64,000 nucleotides of DNA from an uncultured Ilumatobacter sp. (GTDB lineage Bacteria > Actinomycetota > Acidimicrobiia > Acidimicrobiales > Ilumatobacteraceae). Below the pieces are notes generated by a model that was given only the letters and a program-made list of their open reading frames with translations, had not been told where the DNA came from and did not search any database. The position numbers and the translations under genes were made by a program. The stretch's first letter is position 1. Each line of letters starts with the position of its first letter. This document shows positions 32,201-40,568 of the stretch, piece after piece. The stretch is from assembly GCA_937905835.1 (NCBI GenBank), contig CALCXK010000069.1:1-64000 (forward strand), in the 5' to 3' direction.

Positions 32201-33751
32201 ATGAGCACAGGTGCGAGTCAAAACGTAGGGCAGTTGCTAACCAAGCGGGCATACCGCGATCCGGACGTCGAAGCGGTCTTCGAACCGGCAAGCGAGCGTC
32301 GATTCTCGTTCAGGGAACTGAATAGCCGGGCAAACCAGGTCGCGAATGCGCTCACGGACTCCGGCGTGTCAGCAGGTGATCGCGTCGGTCTGCTGCTGAT
32401 GAACGGCGTCGAGTTCGTCGAGTCATTCTTCGCGGCGGGCAAGGTCGGCGCTGTCAACGTGCCGCTGAACTGGCGCCTCGTCGCTGACGAACTCGAGTTC
32501 ATCCTCCACGATGCCGGCGTCACGGTGCTGATCTACGGCTCCGACTTCGCCGAGATCGCGGCCGAGCTCCGCAGCCGCGGTGACAAGACCGCAATCGCGA
32601 CCTGGATTCAGGTCGGCGGCGAAGTCATCGACGGCGTGGCCGACTACGACGAGTGGATGGGTTCGGCCTCGGCCGACGAACCAGCCCCCGTCGGCGCCGG
32701 TGACGATCTGGTCTTCATCATGTACACCAGCGGCACCACGGGGCTGCCGAAGGGTGTGATGCACTCGCACGACACGGTGCTCTGGTCGATCCTGACGGCC
32801 GTTGCAACCGCTGACTTCCAGGCGGGTGACAAGTACCTGATCTCGTTGCCGATGTTCCACGTCGGGGCCCTCAACCCGGTGCTCTGTTGCATCTATGGCG
32901 GTACGTCGGTCACGATCCTGAAGGCATTCGATCCACTGCAGTCGTGGGAGTTGATTCGTGACGAGAAGATCACGATCACCCTGATGGTGCCGGTGATGCT
33001 GCAGTACATGCTTGCGGTGCGGAACCCGGACGAACACGACGCCAGCACGCTGCGTTGGGTGATGAGTGGTGCTGCACCGGTCGCAAAAACCCTGATCGAG
33101 CAGTACGACGAACTCGGCATCGAAATTCACCAGGTCTACGGACTCACTGAGACGGGCGGCCCCGCCTGCCTCATCAGCTCAGCCGATGCAATCGCCCGTG
33201 CTGGCTCGACCGGCAAGGCGTTTTACTTCACCGAGGTCAAGGTCGTCAACGAAGATGGGGTCGACTGCGGGCCAGATGAGTCGGGCGAAGTGTTGGTGAA
33301 GGGCCCGAACATCATGGTCGGATACTGGAACCGCCCCGAGGCCACCGCTGAGGCCGTCATCGATGGCTGGCTGCACACGGGCGACGTGGCGACGATCGAC
33401 GAGGACGGCTTCGTGACGATCGTCGACCGGGTGAAGGACATGTTGATTTCCGGTGGTGAAAACGTGTATCCCGCCGAAATCGAGAGCGTGTTGCTGGCAC
33501 ACGAGAAGATTGCCGACGTCGGCGTCATCGGGATTCCCTCGGAGAAGTGGGGCGAGTCGCCGCTCGCTGCGATCGTGCCGAGCGACGACTCGCTCACTGT
33601 CGAAGAAGTGATCGAGTTCTGCACGGGCAAGCTCGCTCCCTTCAAGTCGGTCAAGGCAGTCGAGTTCGTGACCGAACTGCCCCGCAACCCGAGCGGCAAG
33701 ATTCTGAAGCGCGAACTGCGTGAGCAGTTCGCCCACCTTCGCGCCGACTGA
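32201..33751 (+). CDS. Acyl-CoA synthetase (AMP-dependent ligase)
   Basis: A 516-residue ANL-superfamily ligase that activates a carboxylic acid to acyl-AMP and then acyl-CoA. It has the P-loop MYTSGTTGLPKGVMHSH near 176-192, the YGLTETGGPA motif near 312, HTGDVATIDEDGFV near 392 and the C-terminal lysine motif NPSGKILKREL near 499. It is of the fatty-acid-CoA ligase type, chain length unknown. It precedes an SDR gene on the same strand by 44 bases, which may serve the same lipid pathway. Confidence 0.92.
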   Translation: MSTGASQNVGQLLTKRAYRDPDVEAVFEPASERRFSFRELNSRANQVANALTDSGVSAGDRVGLLLMNGVEFVESFFAAGKVGAVNVPLNWRLVADELEFILHDAGVTVLIYGSDFAEIAAELRSRGDKTAIATWIQVGGEVIDGVADYDEWMGSASADEPAPVGAGDDLVFIMYTSGTTGLPKGVMHSHDTVLWSILTAVATADFQAGDKYLISLPMFHVGALNPVLCCIYGGTSVTILKAFDPLQSWELIRDEKITITLMVPVMLQYMLAVRNPDEHDASTLRWVMSGAAPVAKTLIEQYDELGIEIHQVYGLTETGGPACLISSADAIARAGSTGKAFYFTEVKVVNEDGVDCGPDESGEVLVKGPNIMVGYWNRPEATAEAVIDGWLHTGDVATIDEDGFVTIVDRVKDMLISGGENVYPAEIESVLLAHEKIADVGVIGIPSEKWGESPLAAIVPSDDSLTVEEVIEFCTGKLAPFKSVKAVEFVTELPRNPSGKILKRELREQFAHLRAD

Positions 33752-33795
33752 GCTCGGCTGGGTGGCGCCTGCCCGGTCATGGCTACGGTCGCGGC

Positions 33796-34524
33796 ATGGA
33801 TCTGAGAATTGCTGGACGTCGGGCGGCTGTGGCTGCAGGATCATCGGGGCTGGGCCTCGGCACTGCGAAGGCGTTGGCGGCCGAAGGTGTCCTCGTGGCC
33901 ATCTGTGGTCGGGACGAGACAAAGCTGGAGGCCGCGGCGGCCGCTGTTGGTCGCGGCTGCATCCCGATTGTCGCTGACGTGTCGACGCCTGATGGTGCTG
34001 CCGGGTTCGTCGACGCTGCACGTGTGGCACTCGGCGGCGTTGACATTCTTGTTCCTAATGCGGGCGGTCCGCCACCGGGCAACTTCGAGTCGACACCCGT
34101 CGATGCGTACCAGGCGGCGCTCGACCTCAACCTGCTGTCGATCGTCGCCATGTGTAAGGCCGCAGTCCCGGCAATGCAGCAACAGCGGTGGGGTCGCGTC
34201 ATTGCGATCACGTCGCTGTCAGTGCGCCAACCGATGCCGCAGCTGATCTTGTCGAACACCGCACGGGCAGGAGCTACGGCGTTCCTCAAGACGCTGGCGT
34301 CCGAAGTTGCTGAAGACGGCGTCACGGTCAACACCGTGCAGCCGGGCGTCCATCGCACCCCCCGCCTTGATGCGCTGTATACGCCTGATCAGATGGATCA
34401 GATGCGGATGGGCGACGCCGAGCACTTCGGCGCACACGTCGCGTTTCTGTGCAGCGAACAGGCGACGTTCACGAACGGCGTGCAACTGCAGATCGACGGC
34501 GGCGCCTACGCTGGTCTGCTGTAG
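33796..34524 (+). CDS. SDR-family protein with altered catalytic motif
   Basis: A 242-residue short-chain dehydrogenase/reductase fold. The cofactor loop reads GSSGLGLGTAKALAAEG near 15-31, the NAG motif is VPNAGGPPPG near 85, and the C-terminal VNTVQPG and NGVQLQIDGG match the family. The active-site YxxxK is missing: the aligned segment is ITSLSVRQPMPQLILSNTA, with neither Tyr nor Lys in place. This is the atypical BKR-like SDR subgroup, so a normal reductase reaction cannot be assumed. Tail-to-tail with coxM across a palindromic repeat. Confidence 0.85.
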   Translation: MDLRIAGRRAAVAAGSSGLGLGTAKALAAEGVLVAICGRDETKLEAAAAAVGRGCIPIVADVSTPDGAAGFVDAARVALGGVDILVPNAGGPPPGNFESTPVDAYQAALDLNLLSIVAMCKAAVPAMQQQRWGRVIAITSLSVRQPMPQLILSNTARAGATAFLKTLASEVAEDGVTVNTVQPGVHRTPRLDALYTPDQMDQMRMGDAEHFGAHVAFLCSEQATFTNGVQLQIDGGAYAGLL

Positions 34525-34548
34525 TCAGCGGTCAGACAGCACCCAAAT

Positions 34549-34577
34549 GTCCACTTTTGACCCGAGGGGAAGTGGAC
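34549..34577. repeat. REP-like palindrome, copy 1
   Basis: GTCCACTT (34549-34556) and AAGTGGAC (34570-34577) form a perfect 8-bp stem around the 13-base loop TTGACCCGAGGGG. The same sequence recurs at 62105-62133 and, changed, at 52911-52941. It sits between two convergent genes and may also end transcription. Confidence 0.8.
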
Positions 34578-34603
34578 GCCCTGGTATTCGGCGATCTGGA
34601 ACG

Positions 34604-35428
34604 TCAGGAGGAGGCTTCGATGAGGGCGCGCTTGGTGAGGATGCGAGCGAGGTGCTGGCGGTACTCGATGCTGGCGTTGAGGTCAGCCGTCGGGTCGGTG
34701 CCCGTTGCGGCTTCAGCTGCGGCGTCTTCGATTGATGCACCAGCGGCGATCGCCGAGCTGACACCGGTGGCGAGGATCGGGACCGAACCCATGTTGACGA
34801 GCCCAACACCTGACTCGGTGCCGTTGCGCCATGCAGCCACGCCGACGATTGCCCAGTCTTGGGCGCGACGGTTGAACTTCTGGAAGCTCCAGCCGGCGCC
34901 GCCCATTTTCGGGACGCGGATCTCGGTCAGCAGTTCGTCGGCAGCGAGCGACGTGGTCAGGAAGCCCTGAAAAAAGTCGCTGGCGGCAATCTCACGGGTG
35001 CCGTTCGGGCCCTGCGCCACGTAGGTGGCGCCCATTGCGAGTGTGGTCGCCGGAAGGTCGGATGCGGAGTCGCTGTGCGCGATCGAGCCGCCAATGGTGC
35101 CTCGGTGACGCACCTGTGGGTCGCCGACGTGGCTGGCCGCGTGAGCGAGGAGCGGGGCGTGCTCTTTAAGGACGGGGCTGTTCTCCACGTCCATGTGGCG
35201 GGTCATGGCGCCGATGGCGATCATGTCGCCGTCTTCACGAATGTAGGACAGGTCGCTGAGGCGGCCGATGTCGACCAGCACGGTGGGCTGGGCGAGGCGG
35301 AGCTTCATCAGCGGCAACAAGCTGTGACCACCAGCGATGAACTTTGCCTCGTCACCGTGTTGACCGATGAGGCTGATTGCCTCCTCGGCAGACTCGGCAC
35401 GGACGTAGTCGAATTGTGCGGGAATCAC
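34604..35428 (-). CDS. coxM: CO-dehydrogenase-family medium (FAD) subunit
   Basis: A 274-residue FAD-binding subunit of a molybdenum hydroxylase. FAD loops are FIAGGHSLLPLMKLRLAQP near 30-48 and RHRGTIGGSIAHSDSASDLP near 108-127; the C-terminal CO_deh_flav_C domain completes it. It carries electrons from the iron-sulfur subunit to an acceptor. It is third in a coxS-coxL-coxM operon, overlapping coxL by 4 bases (GTGA), with GTG start 35428. The S-L-M order is typical of form II enzymes. Confidence 0.92.
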   Translation of the reverse strand: MIPAQFDYVRAESAEEAISLIGQHGDEAKFIAGGHSLLPLMKLRLAQPTVLVDIGRLSDLSYIREDGDMIAIGAMTRHMDVENSPVLKEHAPLLAHAASHVGDPQVRHRGTIGGSIAHSDSASDLPATTLAMGATYVAQGPNGTREIAASDFFQGFLTTSLAADELLTEIRVPKMGGAGWSFQKFNRRAQDWAIVGVAAWRNGTESGVGLVNMGSVPILATGVSSAIAAGASIEDAAAEAATGTDPTADLNASIEYRQHLARILTKRALIEASS

Positions 35429-37884
35429 GCGTTGTTCTCCTGATTGGTTGCTTGAGCTTGTTGCCCGGTTGCTTGTTGCATGGCATTCCAGACGTTCAGC
35501 GGGCTCGCTGGCATCTGAATATCTTGGACGCCGAGGCCCGAAAGGGCATCGACGACGGCGTTCATGATGCAGGGTGCTGCACCGATTGTCCCAGCTTCGC
35601 CGACACCCTTGACGCCAAGCGAATTGGTCGGCGACGGAGTGACGCTTTCTCCGAGTGTGATGGGCGGGACATCGCTGGCGGCGGGAACGAGATACTCGGC
35701 CAGTGTCGACGAGAGGAGGTTGCCGTCGTCGTCGTAGCGGGCCTCTTCGAACAGCGCTTGAGCGAGGCCCTGGATGACGCCGCCGTGTACTTGGCCGTCA
35801 ACGATGAGCGGGTTGACCTTGTTGCCGCAGTCGTCGACTGCGACGTATTGGAGTACTTCAACGTGGCCAGTCTCGGTGTCGATCTCGATGGCGCACATGT
35901 GCGTGCCGAATGGCCACGAAAAGTTTGGCGGGTCGTAGGTGACCTGCATTTCGAGGTTCGGTTCGAGACCGTCGGGAAGGTTGTGCGCGGTGAAAGCCTC
36001 GAAGGCGACGGCTGCGAGCGGCATTGTCTTGTCGGGCGACCCCTTGACGGTGAATATGCCGCCAACGAATTCGAGGTCGTCCTCGTTCGCTTCCATCTGG
36101 TGGGCAGCGATTTTGCGGGCCTTGTCGATCACTTTGTCGCAGGCCAAGCCGACAGCCACGCCACCGACGGGGAGCGAACGGGAGCCATATGTGTCGAGAC
36201 CCATCGGCGCGATTGCCGTGTCGGAGTGGAGCACGTCGACATCGGACGGATCGACCCCGAACTTGTCGGCAGCGATCATCGACCAAGCCGTTTCGTGACC
36301 CTGGCCGTGCGGCGAGGTGCCGGTGACGACCTGGATTTTGGATGTCGGCAGTACCCGAACGGTTGCCGATTCCCAGCCGCCGGCCGAATAGTTCAGCGAC
36401 GCGAGGACGCGGGACGGCGCAAGGCCACACATCTCGAAGTAGGTCGACACGCCGATGCCGAGGCGCTTGGTCGAGCCTTCGACGTTTTGGGCTGCCTGCT
36501 TGGCACGCATCGCGTCGTAGTCGAGGATGTTCTCAGCGACGGTCGCAGCCTTGTCGTGGTCGCCCGAGTCGTACACCAGGCCGGTGTATGCCTCATACGG
36601 AAACGCTTCCTTCGGGATGAAGTTGCGTCGACGCAAGACGAGCGGATCGATGTTCATCTTGCGCGCGAGTGCATCCATCGCATGTTCGATTGCGTAGGTG
36701 GCTTCGGGCCGGCCAGCGCCACGGTAGGCGTCGGTTGGCGTCATCGTGGTGAATACCGACGTGCAGGAGAAGTCGAACGCCTTGGGGATCTCGTACACCC
36801 CGCCATACAGGAACGCACCGAGCAGTGGCACGCCGGGCGTGACCAGCTGGAGGTAAGCGCCCATGTCGCCGATGAGGCGGACACGCAGGCCAGTGATCTT
36901 GCCGTTCTCGTCGGCAGCCAGTTCGATGTCTTGGATCTGTCCTCGACCATGAACGGTGGCTTGGGCATTCTCGGAGCGCTCTTCGTTCCAACGGACCGGG
37001 ACCTTGAGCGTCTTGGCGAGCTGCACACACAGCAACTCTTCGGCGTAGACGTTGAGCTTCGAACCGAAGCCGCCGCCGACTGCCGGGCACACGACACGCA
37101 GTTGGTGCTCAGCGATGCCGAGCGTGAGCGCGGTCATCACCTTCAAAATGTGCGGAACCTGCGTCGAGGAGTACAGCGTCATGTCGCCGCCGAAGGGCTG
37201 TGGCAGTGCGACCACTGCACGGGGCTCCATCGCCATCGGGATAAGGCGCTGCTGGATGTAGCGCTCTTTCACGACGTACGCCGATTCGTCCATTGCCTTC
37301 TGGCAGTCACCCTCGTTATCTTCGATGACGAGGGGCCAGGTGTATGACTTGTTGGTCCCGAGCTCTTCGTGAATCACGATGTCGTCGCTGAGCGATTTTT
37401 CGAGGTCGATGACGGCGGGGAGGACGTCGTACTCGACATTGATGAGGTCGAGTGCGTCGTGCGCGATCGAGTCGTTGACAGCAAGGACGGCACAGACGCC
37501 GTCGCCGACGTAGGCGACCTTGCTGACAGCCAGCGGATAGTGCGCCGGATTCTTCATGTCGTCGGTGACTGGCCAAGCGCACGGCATTGGGGCCGCCCAC
37601 GAATCGGCCAGATCGGCACCGGTGTACACGCTGTGTACCCCGTCGAGTGCTATCGCAGCGGAGGTGTCGATCGAGACGATCCGTGCATGGGCATGCGGAC
37701 TCCGCAGTACTGCCATGTAGAGGGCCCCCGGCACTTTCATGTCGTTGGTGTAGATCGCTTCACCGGTGAGCAGCGCAGGATCTTCCTTGCGGAGCATGCG
37801 TTGACCGAGCACTCCGTTTCCGGCGGCGATGGACTCGCTGCTGATCTCCATGTTGTCGGTTGTGAGCTCGTGTAGATCTGTCAT
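35425..37884 (-). CDS. coxL: Molybdenum hydroxylase large subunit, form II CoxL type
   Basis: An 819-residue Mo-MCD catalytic subunit of the xanthine oxidase/CO dehydrogenase family. Domain order is normal: N-terminal aldehyde-oxidase-type domain (RMLRKEDPALLTG near 31), Mo-binding domain with CPAVGGGFGSKLNVYAEE near 270, and the C-terminal Mo domain with the active Glu in GVKGVGEAGTIG near 771. The active-site loop reads AYRGAGR near 393, the form II signature, not the AYxCSFR of true CO dehydrogenase, so the substrate may be another small aldehyde or heterocycle; CO oxidation is unproven. The leader before the ATG (TGGGGGTCCA) resembles that of coxS. Confidence 0.92.
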   Translation of the reverse strand: MTDLHELTTDNMEISSESIAAGNGVLGQRMLRKEDPALLTGEAIYTNDMKVPGALYMAVLRSPHAHARIVSIDTSAAIALDGVHSVYTGADLADSWAAPMPCAWPVTDDMKNPAHYPLAVSKVAYVGDGVCAVLAVNDSIAHDALDLINVEYDVLPAVIDLEKSLSDDIVIHEELGTNKSYTWPLVIEDNEGDCQKAMDESAYVVKERYIQQRLIPMAMEPRAVVALPQPFGGDMTLYSSTQVPHILKVMTALTLGIAEHQLRVVCPAVGGGFGSKLNVYAEELLCVQLAKTLKVPVRWNEERSENAQATVHGRGQIQDIELAADENGKITGLRVRLIGDMGAYLQLVTPGVPLLGAFLYGGVYEIPKAFDFSCTSVFTTMTPTDAYRGAGRPEATYAIEHAMDALARKMNIDPLVLRRRNFIPKEAFPYEAYTGLVYDSGDHDKAATVAENILDYDAMRAKQAAQNVEGSTKRLGIGVSTYFEMCGLAPSRVLASLNYSAGGWESATVRVLPTSKIQVVTGTSPHGQGHETAWSMIAADKFGVDPSDVDVLHSDTAIAPMGLDTYGSRSLPVGGVAVGLACDKVIDKARKIAAHQMEANEDDLEFVGGIFTVKGSPDKTMPLAAVAFEAFTAHNLPDGLEPNLEMQVTYDPPNFSWPFGTHMCAIEIDTETGHVEVLQYVAVDDCGNKVNPLIVDGQVHGGVIQGLAQALFEEARYDDDGNLLSSTLAEYLVPAASDVPPITLGESVTPSPTNSLGVKGVGEAGTIGAAPCIMNAVVDALSGLGVQDIQMPASPLNVWNAMQQATGQQAQATNQENNA

Positions 37885-37947
37885 TGCTGGACCCCCATCC
37901 AGTTCAATTCCGCCCCCAGGCGGGCGTGCTGCGGTATGTGCTGGCGG

Positions 37948-38406
37948 TCAGGCGCTCGCTGCGGCGAGGACCGACTTGACGATGTTGTGGTAGCCGGTGC
38001 ACCGGCACAGGTTGCCCTCGAGGCCGATGCGGACATCTTGTTCTGACGGGTTGGCGTTTTCGGCGAGCAGGCTGGTTGCTGCCATCACCATGCCGGGCGT
38101 GCAGTAGCCGCACTGCAGGCCGTGGTTCTCCATGAACGCCTGCTGCATTGGGTGCAATGTGCCATCGGCGTCGGCCATGCCTTCGATGGTGCGGACTTCC
38201 TGGCCGTCGGCTTGGACAGCGAGCACCGTGCAACTCTTGACGGCTTCACCATTGAGGTGGATCGAGCATGCACCGCACGACGAGGTGTCGCAGCCGATGT
38301 TCGTGCCCGTGAGGCCGGCGTGATCGCGGATGTACTGGACGAGCAGTGTGCGCGGCTCGACATCGTGCGTCTGCACGGTGCCGTTGATGGTGACGGAAAC
38401 TTCCAC
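37948..38406 (-). CDS. coxS: CO-dehydrogenase-family small [2Fe-2S] subunit
   Basis: A 152-residue iron-sulfur subunit. The N-terminal plant-type cluster is [21 protein letters not shown] near 39-59 and the C-terminal helical cluster is [10 protein letters not shown] near 100 plus CRCTGYHN near 134. It passes electrons from the Mo site of CoxL to FAD in CoxM. First gene of the coxSLM operon; start is GTG 38406 with a GGGGG Shine-Dalgarno-like sequence just upstream. The gap to coxL is 63 bases. Confidence 0.93.
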   Translation of the reverse strand: MEVSVTINGTVQTHDVEPRTLLVQYIRDHAGLTGTNIGCDTSSCGACSIHLNGEAVKSCTVLAVQADGQEVRTIEGMADADGTLHPMQQAFMENHGLQCGYCTPGMVMAATSLLAENANPSEQDVRIGLEGNLCRCTGYHNIVKSVLAAASA

Positions 38407-38574
38407 GGATGGACCCCCAGGGTGTTATTTCAACCGATCAGTCGGTCGATGTGTCGAATGGTGTGACCTGTGTCGTAACATCATGCATCATTCAGCCGGG
38501 TCTGTCACCACGGAAGCGCTCACACGGCCGAATTCTTCAGGGGCATCGGAGCAGATTGGCGATGCCGAGCACGA

Positions 38575-38832
38575 TCAGCCGCCTGCGTTGGTGATGGCGA
38601 CGCGTGGGTCGCGGTTCGGGTTGCCCGGGTCGTGCAGCGAATCGCGGAATGCGACGATGGCGTTGAGACGCTGGTCGTCATCGAGATCGGCGTCCATGAT
38701 GCGCTTGATCGACGGCTTGAGGTCACCGAACTCGAGCACGATGTCGTGCGCCACCTGGTCGCTCGCTGGGAGTTCGTCCAACGGTGTTTCGCCGTTAAAC
38801 CAAGGGGAGAGGATGGGCTTTTTGACCGCCAT
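38575..38832 (-). CDS. Small hypothetical protein
   Basis: An 85-residue acidic protein, not recognised. It has SPWFNGETPLDELPASDQVA near the start, a helical DADLDDDQRLNAIVAFRDS and a Pro/Asn-rich end (DPGNPNRDPRVAI). No membrane segment or metal motif. It stands upstream of coxS on the same strand by about 170 bases and may be a leader gene of that operon. Coding support is moderate: a complete frame with ATG start at 38832. Confidence 0.55.
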   Translation of the reverse strand: MAVKKPILSPWFNGETPLDELPASDQVAHDIVLEFGDLKPSIKRIMDADLDDDQRLNAIVAFRDSLHDPGNPNRDPRVAITNAGG

Positions 38833-38949
38833 GCGGATCTCATTTCATTTTGTCGAACGATCCATCTTACTGGGAGGGCGTTGACTTACCGGACGGGCGC
38901 TGGCTGGGAGGACGCTGACGTACTGGGCGGTTCGGCCGAGCAATGCCGC

Positions 38950-39366
38950 TCAGTCGATGAGATTGATGATGTCCTTGACGGACAGATAGATCAAAGAACC
39001 GATGATCAGTGTGGCGAAAGCTGTGTAGTGCCAGCGTTTGCTGTGATCGGCTCGCCAGAAACGGCGAATCGAGTAGATGATCGAGACGATCGCGAGGGTG
39101 CCGATCATCAGGCCGATTGCCGGGCCAACGCCACTGGCGAGGCCCACGACGGGCAACACGAACGGGAGTACCAGATACATGATGATGCAGCGACACGCGG
39201 TAATCGCTATCGACTTCTGAAAGGCGCTACGCGCTTCCTTGGCGGTCGACGTCTTGCCCTCGGAGAGCCGTAGCAGTCGGCGCATGAAGCGGTCGGCAGG
39301 AGCATTCGACTGGCGGCTCGGGGCGCCAGGCGTTGTCTGGGCGGTGGTGTCTGCCGGAGCGCTCAC
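38950..39366 (-). CDS. Small membrane protein (three segments)
   Basis: A 138-residue protein. After an Ala/Pro/Ser-rich N-terminus (1-45) it has three hydrophobic segments: about 53-73 (SIAITACRCIIMYLVLPF), 78-98 and 115-133 (YTAFATLIIGSLIYLSV). No motif is recognised; a small-ion or regulatory role cannot be told. Start is GTG 39366. It lies upstream of the small acidic gene on the same strand. Confidence 0.65.
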   Translation of the reverse strand: MSAPADTTAQTTPGAPSRQSNAPADRFMRRLLRLSEGKTSTAKEARSAFQKSIAITACRCIIMYLVLPFVLPVVGLASGVGPAIGLMIGTLAIVSIIYSIRRFWRADHSKRWHYTAFATLIIGSLIYLSVKDIINLID

Positions 39367-39421
39367 TGCTCAGCAACGGTACTCGCAGATCGTTCCTTCA
39401 ACACCTCCTAGCGGCACCGAG

Positions 39422-39553
39422 ATGGACGCACCCGACGCATATCTGGAGAACTCGAATCCCCAAAACGACGCGCTCTACGCTCGATACGGGTGTGAAACAC
39501 GCGGCCCGACCGGGGCTCCGGTGGTGACCGCGATGTGCCGCCGCCCTCGGTGA
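39422..39553 (+). pseudogene. Remnant of a GNAT acetyltransferase (C-terminal end)
   Basis: The frame from 39422 encodes AYLENSNPQNDALYARYG and then GPTGAPVVTAMCRRPR before a stop at 39551. This matches by eye the last 35-40 residues of small GNAT acetyltransferases (AYLESSNP.N...Y.R.GF ... M.R.PR). The acetyl-CoA-binding core that should precede it is not present upstream, so only the tail is left. The remnant ends in the terminator hairpin. Confidence 0.55.
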
Positions 39554-39563
39554 GGGCGGCGGC
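39537..39563 (-). terminator. Strong hairpin after HAD gene
   Basis: GCCGCCGCCCTC (39537-39548) and GAGGGCGGCGGC (39552-39563) give a perfect 12-bp GC stem with a 3-base loop, just past the HAD stop at 39567. No T-run follows. It also overlaps the end of the GNAT remnant. Confidence 0.6.
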
Positions 39564-39566
39564 GGA

Positions 39567-40220
39567 TCAGGCGTGGGCGATCAGGCCAGCCACATCGGCA
39601 GGTCGATTGGCGACAGCAATAGCTCCCGCGCCGGCGAGTTCCTTGTGGGAACCGAAGCCCCACGAGACACCGATGCAGTCGATCCCGTTGGCAATGGCGC
39701 CTTCGACGTCATGGTTGCGATCGCCGAGCATGACGACGTGATCGCCTGCAGAGATGCTGAGTGCAGCCAGTGCGTACGTGATGACGTCGGCTTTGGTGCG
39801 CCGATTGCCACGCTTCCCGCTGGCGCCCGCTTCGAAGGCGAAGTGGTGGCTGAAGCCGAAGTGTGCGGTGATCCTTCGCGCTGGTTCTTCTGGCTTGGCT
39901 GTGGCGAGTGCGAGCGTGAGGCCGTCGGCACGGAGCGTTTCGAGCATCTCCGGGATGCCGTCGTAGACCGTGTTCTCGAACAGGCCGATGTCGTTATACC
40001 GCTCTCGATACTTGTCGACGACTCGATCAAAGTCGTCAGGGCCGACGCCGAGCTTCGGGAACGACACCTCGAAGGGTGGGCCAATGACGTCACGAACGGC
40101 ATGGTCGGTGGGCGGTTCGAATCCGCATTCGGCGAACGCGTACTGCAACGAACGGGCAATGCCGGCGTGGGAATCGGAGAGGGTTCCGTCGAGATCGATC
40201 AGGACGTGAGTGCGGGTCAT
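39567..40220 (-). CDS. HAD-superfamily hydrolase (phosphoglycolate phosphatase-like)
   Basis: A 217-residue HAD phosphatase: motif I LIDLDGTLSDS near 7-17 with the nucleophile Asp, a four-helix C1 cap, motif II/III in LATAKPEEPARR near 106 and motif IV GDRNHDVEGAIANG near 169. It resembles Gph-type phosphatases; substrate not determined. ATG 40220 overlaps the stop of the potassium-channel pseudogene upstream (ATGA), which suggests an old operon. Confidence 0.88.
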   Translation of the reverse strand: MTRTHVLIDLDGTLSDSHAGIARSLQYAFAECGFEPPTDHAVRDVIGPPFEVSFPKLGVGPDDFDRVVDKYRERYNDIGLFENTVYDGIPEMLETLRADGLTLALATAKPEEPARRITAHFGFSHHFAFEAGASGKRGNRRTKADVITYALAALSISAGDHVVMLGDRNHDVEGAIANGIDCIGVSWGFGSHKELAGAGAIAVANRPADVAGLIAHA

Positions 40221-40556
40221 GAGCTGCCTTTGGCCATGTTCTCGAGCCCGGAGTGAGGTCGTCGTCGGTACCGACGGCGACGATCACATGGCCGGGCTCG
40301 AGCCGGTAATCACCGGTCGGGTTGGTGGTGAAGTTATCGCCGGGTGAGCGCAACCCGAGGACCAGCGGCCCGCTCTCCTCACGAAGATGTGCAGCGTGCA
40401 GCGTTTTGGTAGATCGCGTCGAGCAGGCTCAGGCCAAACAGCCGGTAGCCCACCGTGCCAAAGACAGTGACAGCGGTCATCATCCCGAGTACGCAGCGCA
40501 GTCAGTCTGTCGTATGTCGCAGTGTCGGTCGACCTGCTGGCCGGACTGCCGCTCAC
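40217..40556 (-). pseudogene. Degraded potassium-channel gene
   Basis: This 340-base stretch between the HAD gene and the ABC exporter holds pieces of one K+ channel in three frames. One piece is FGTVGYRLFGLSLLDAIYQ, the end of the first membrane helix and start of the pore helix. It jumps straight to REESGPLVLGLRSPGDNF and GDYRLEPGHVIVAVGTDDDL, a TrkA-C (RCK) domain, so the pore, second helix and TrkA-N domain are deleted. Two frame changes follow: one near 40485 and one near 40250 before the natural ending LENMAKGSS and a TGA overlapping the HAD start. No intact channel gene is present. Confidence 0.7.
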
Positions 40557-40568
40557 GCGTGAGCGAAT

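Noticed and set aside
35377..37347. A 656-codon plus-strand open frame opposite coxL
   Set aside because: Same reason; the minus strand encodes a complete conserved protein.
35425..37884. Genuine aerobic CO dehydrogenase
   Set aside because: The active-site loop is AYRGAGR rather than AYxCSFR; only the form II label is supported.
39440..39540. tRNA-like sequence near ACTCGAATCCCC
   Set aside because: No acceptor or anticodon stem can be formed; the segment is better explained as the tail of a GNAT remnant.
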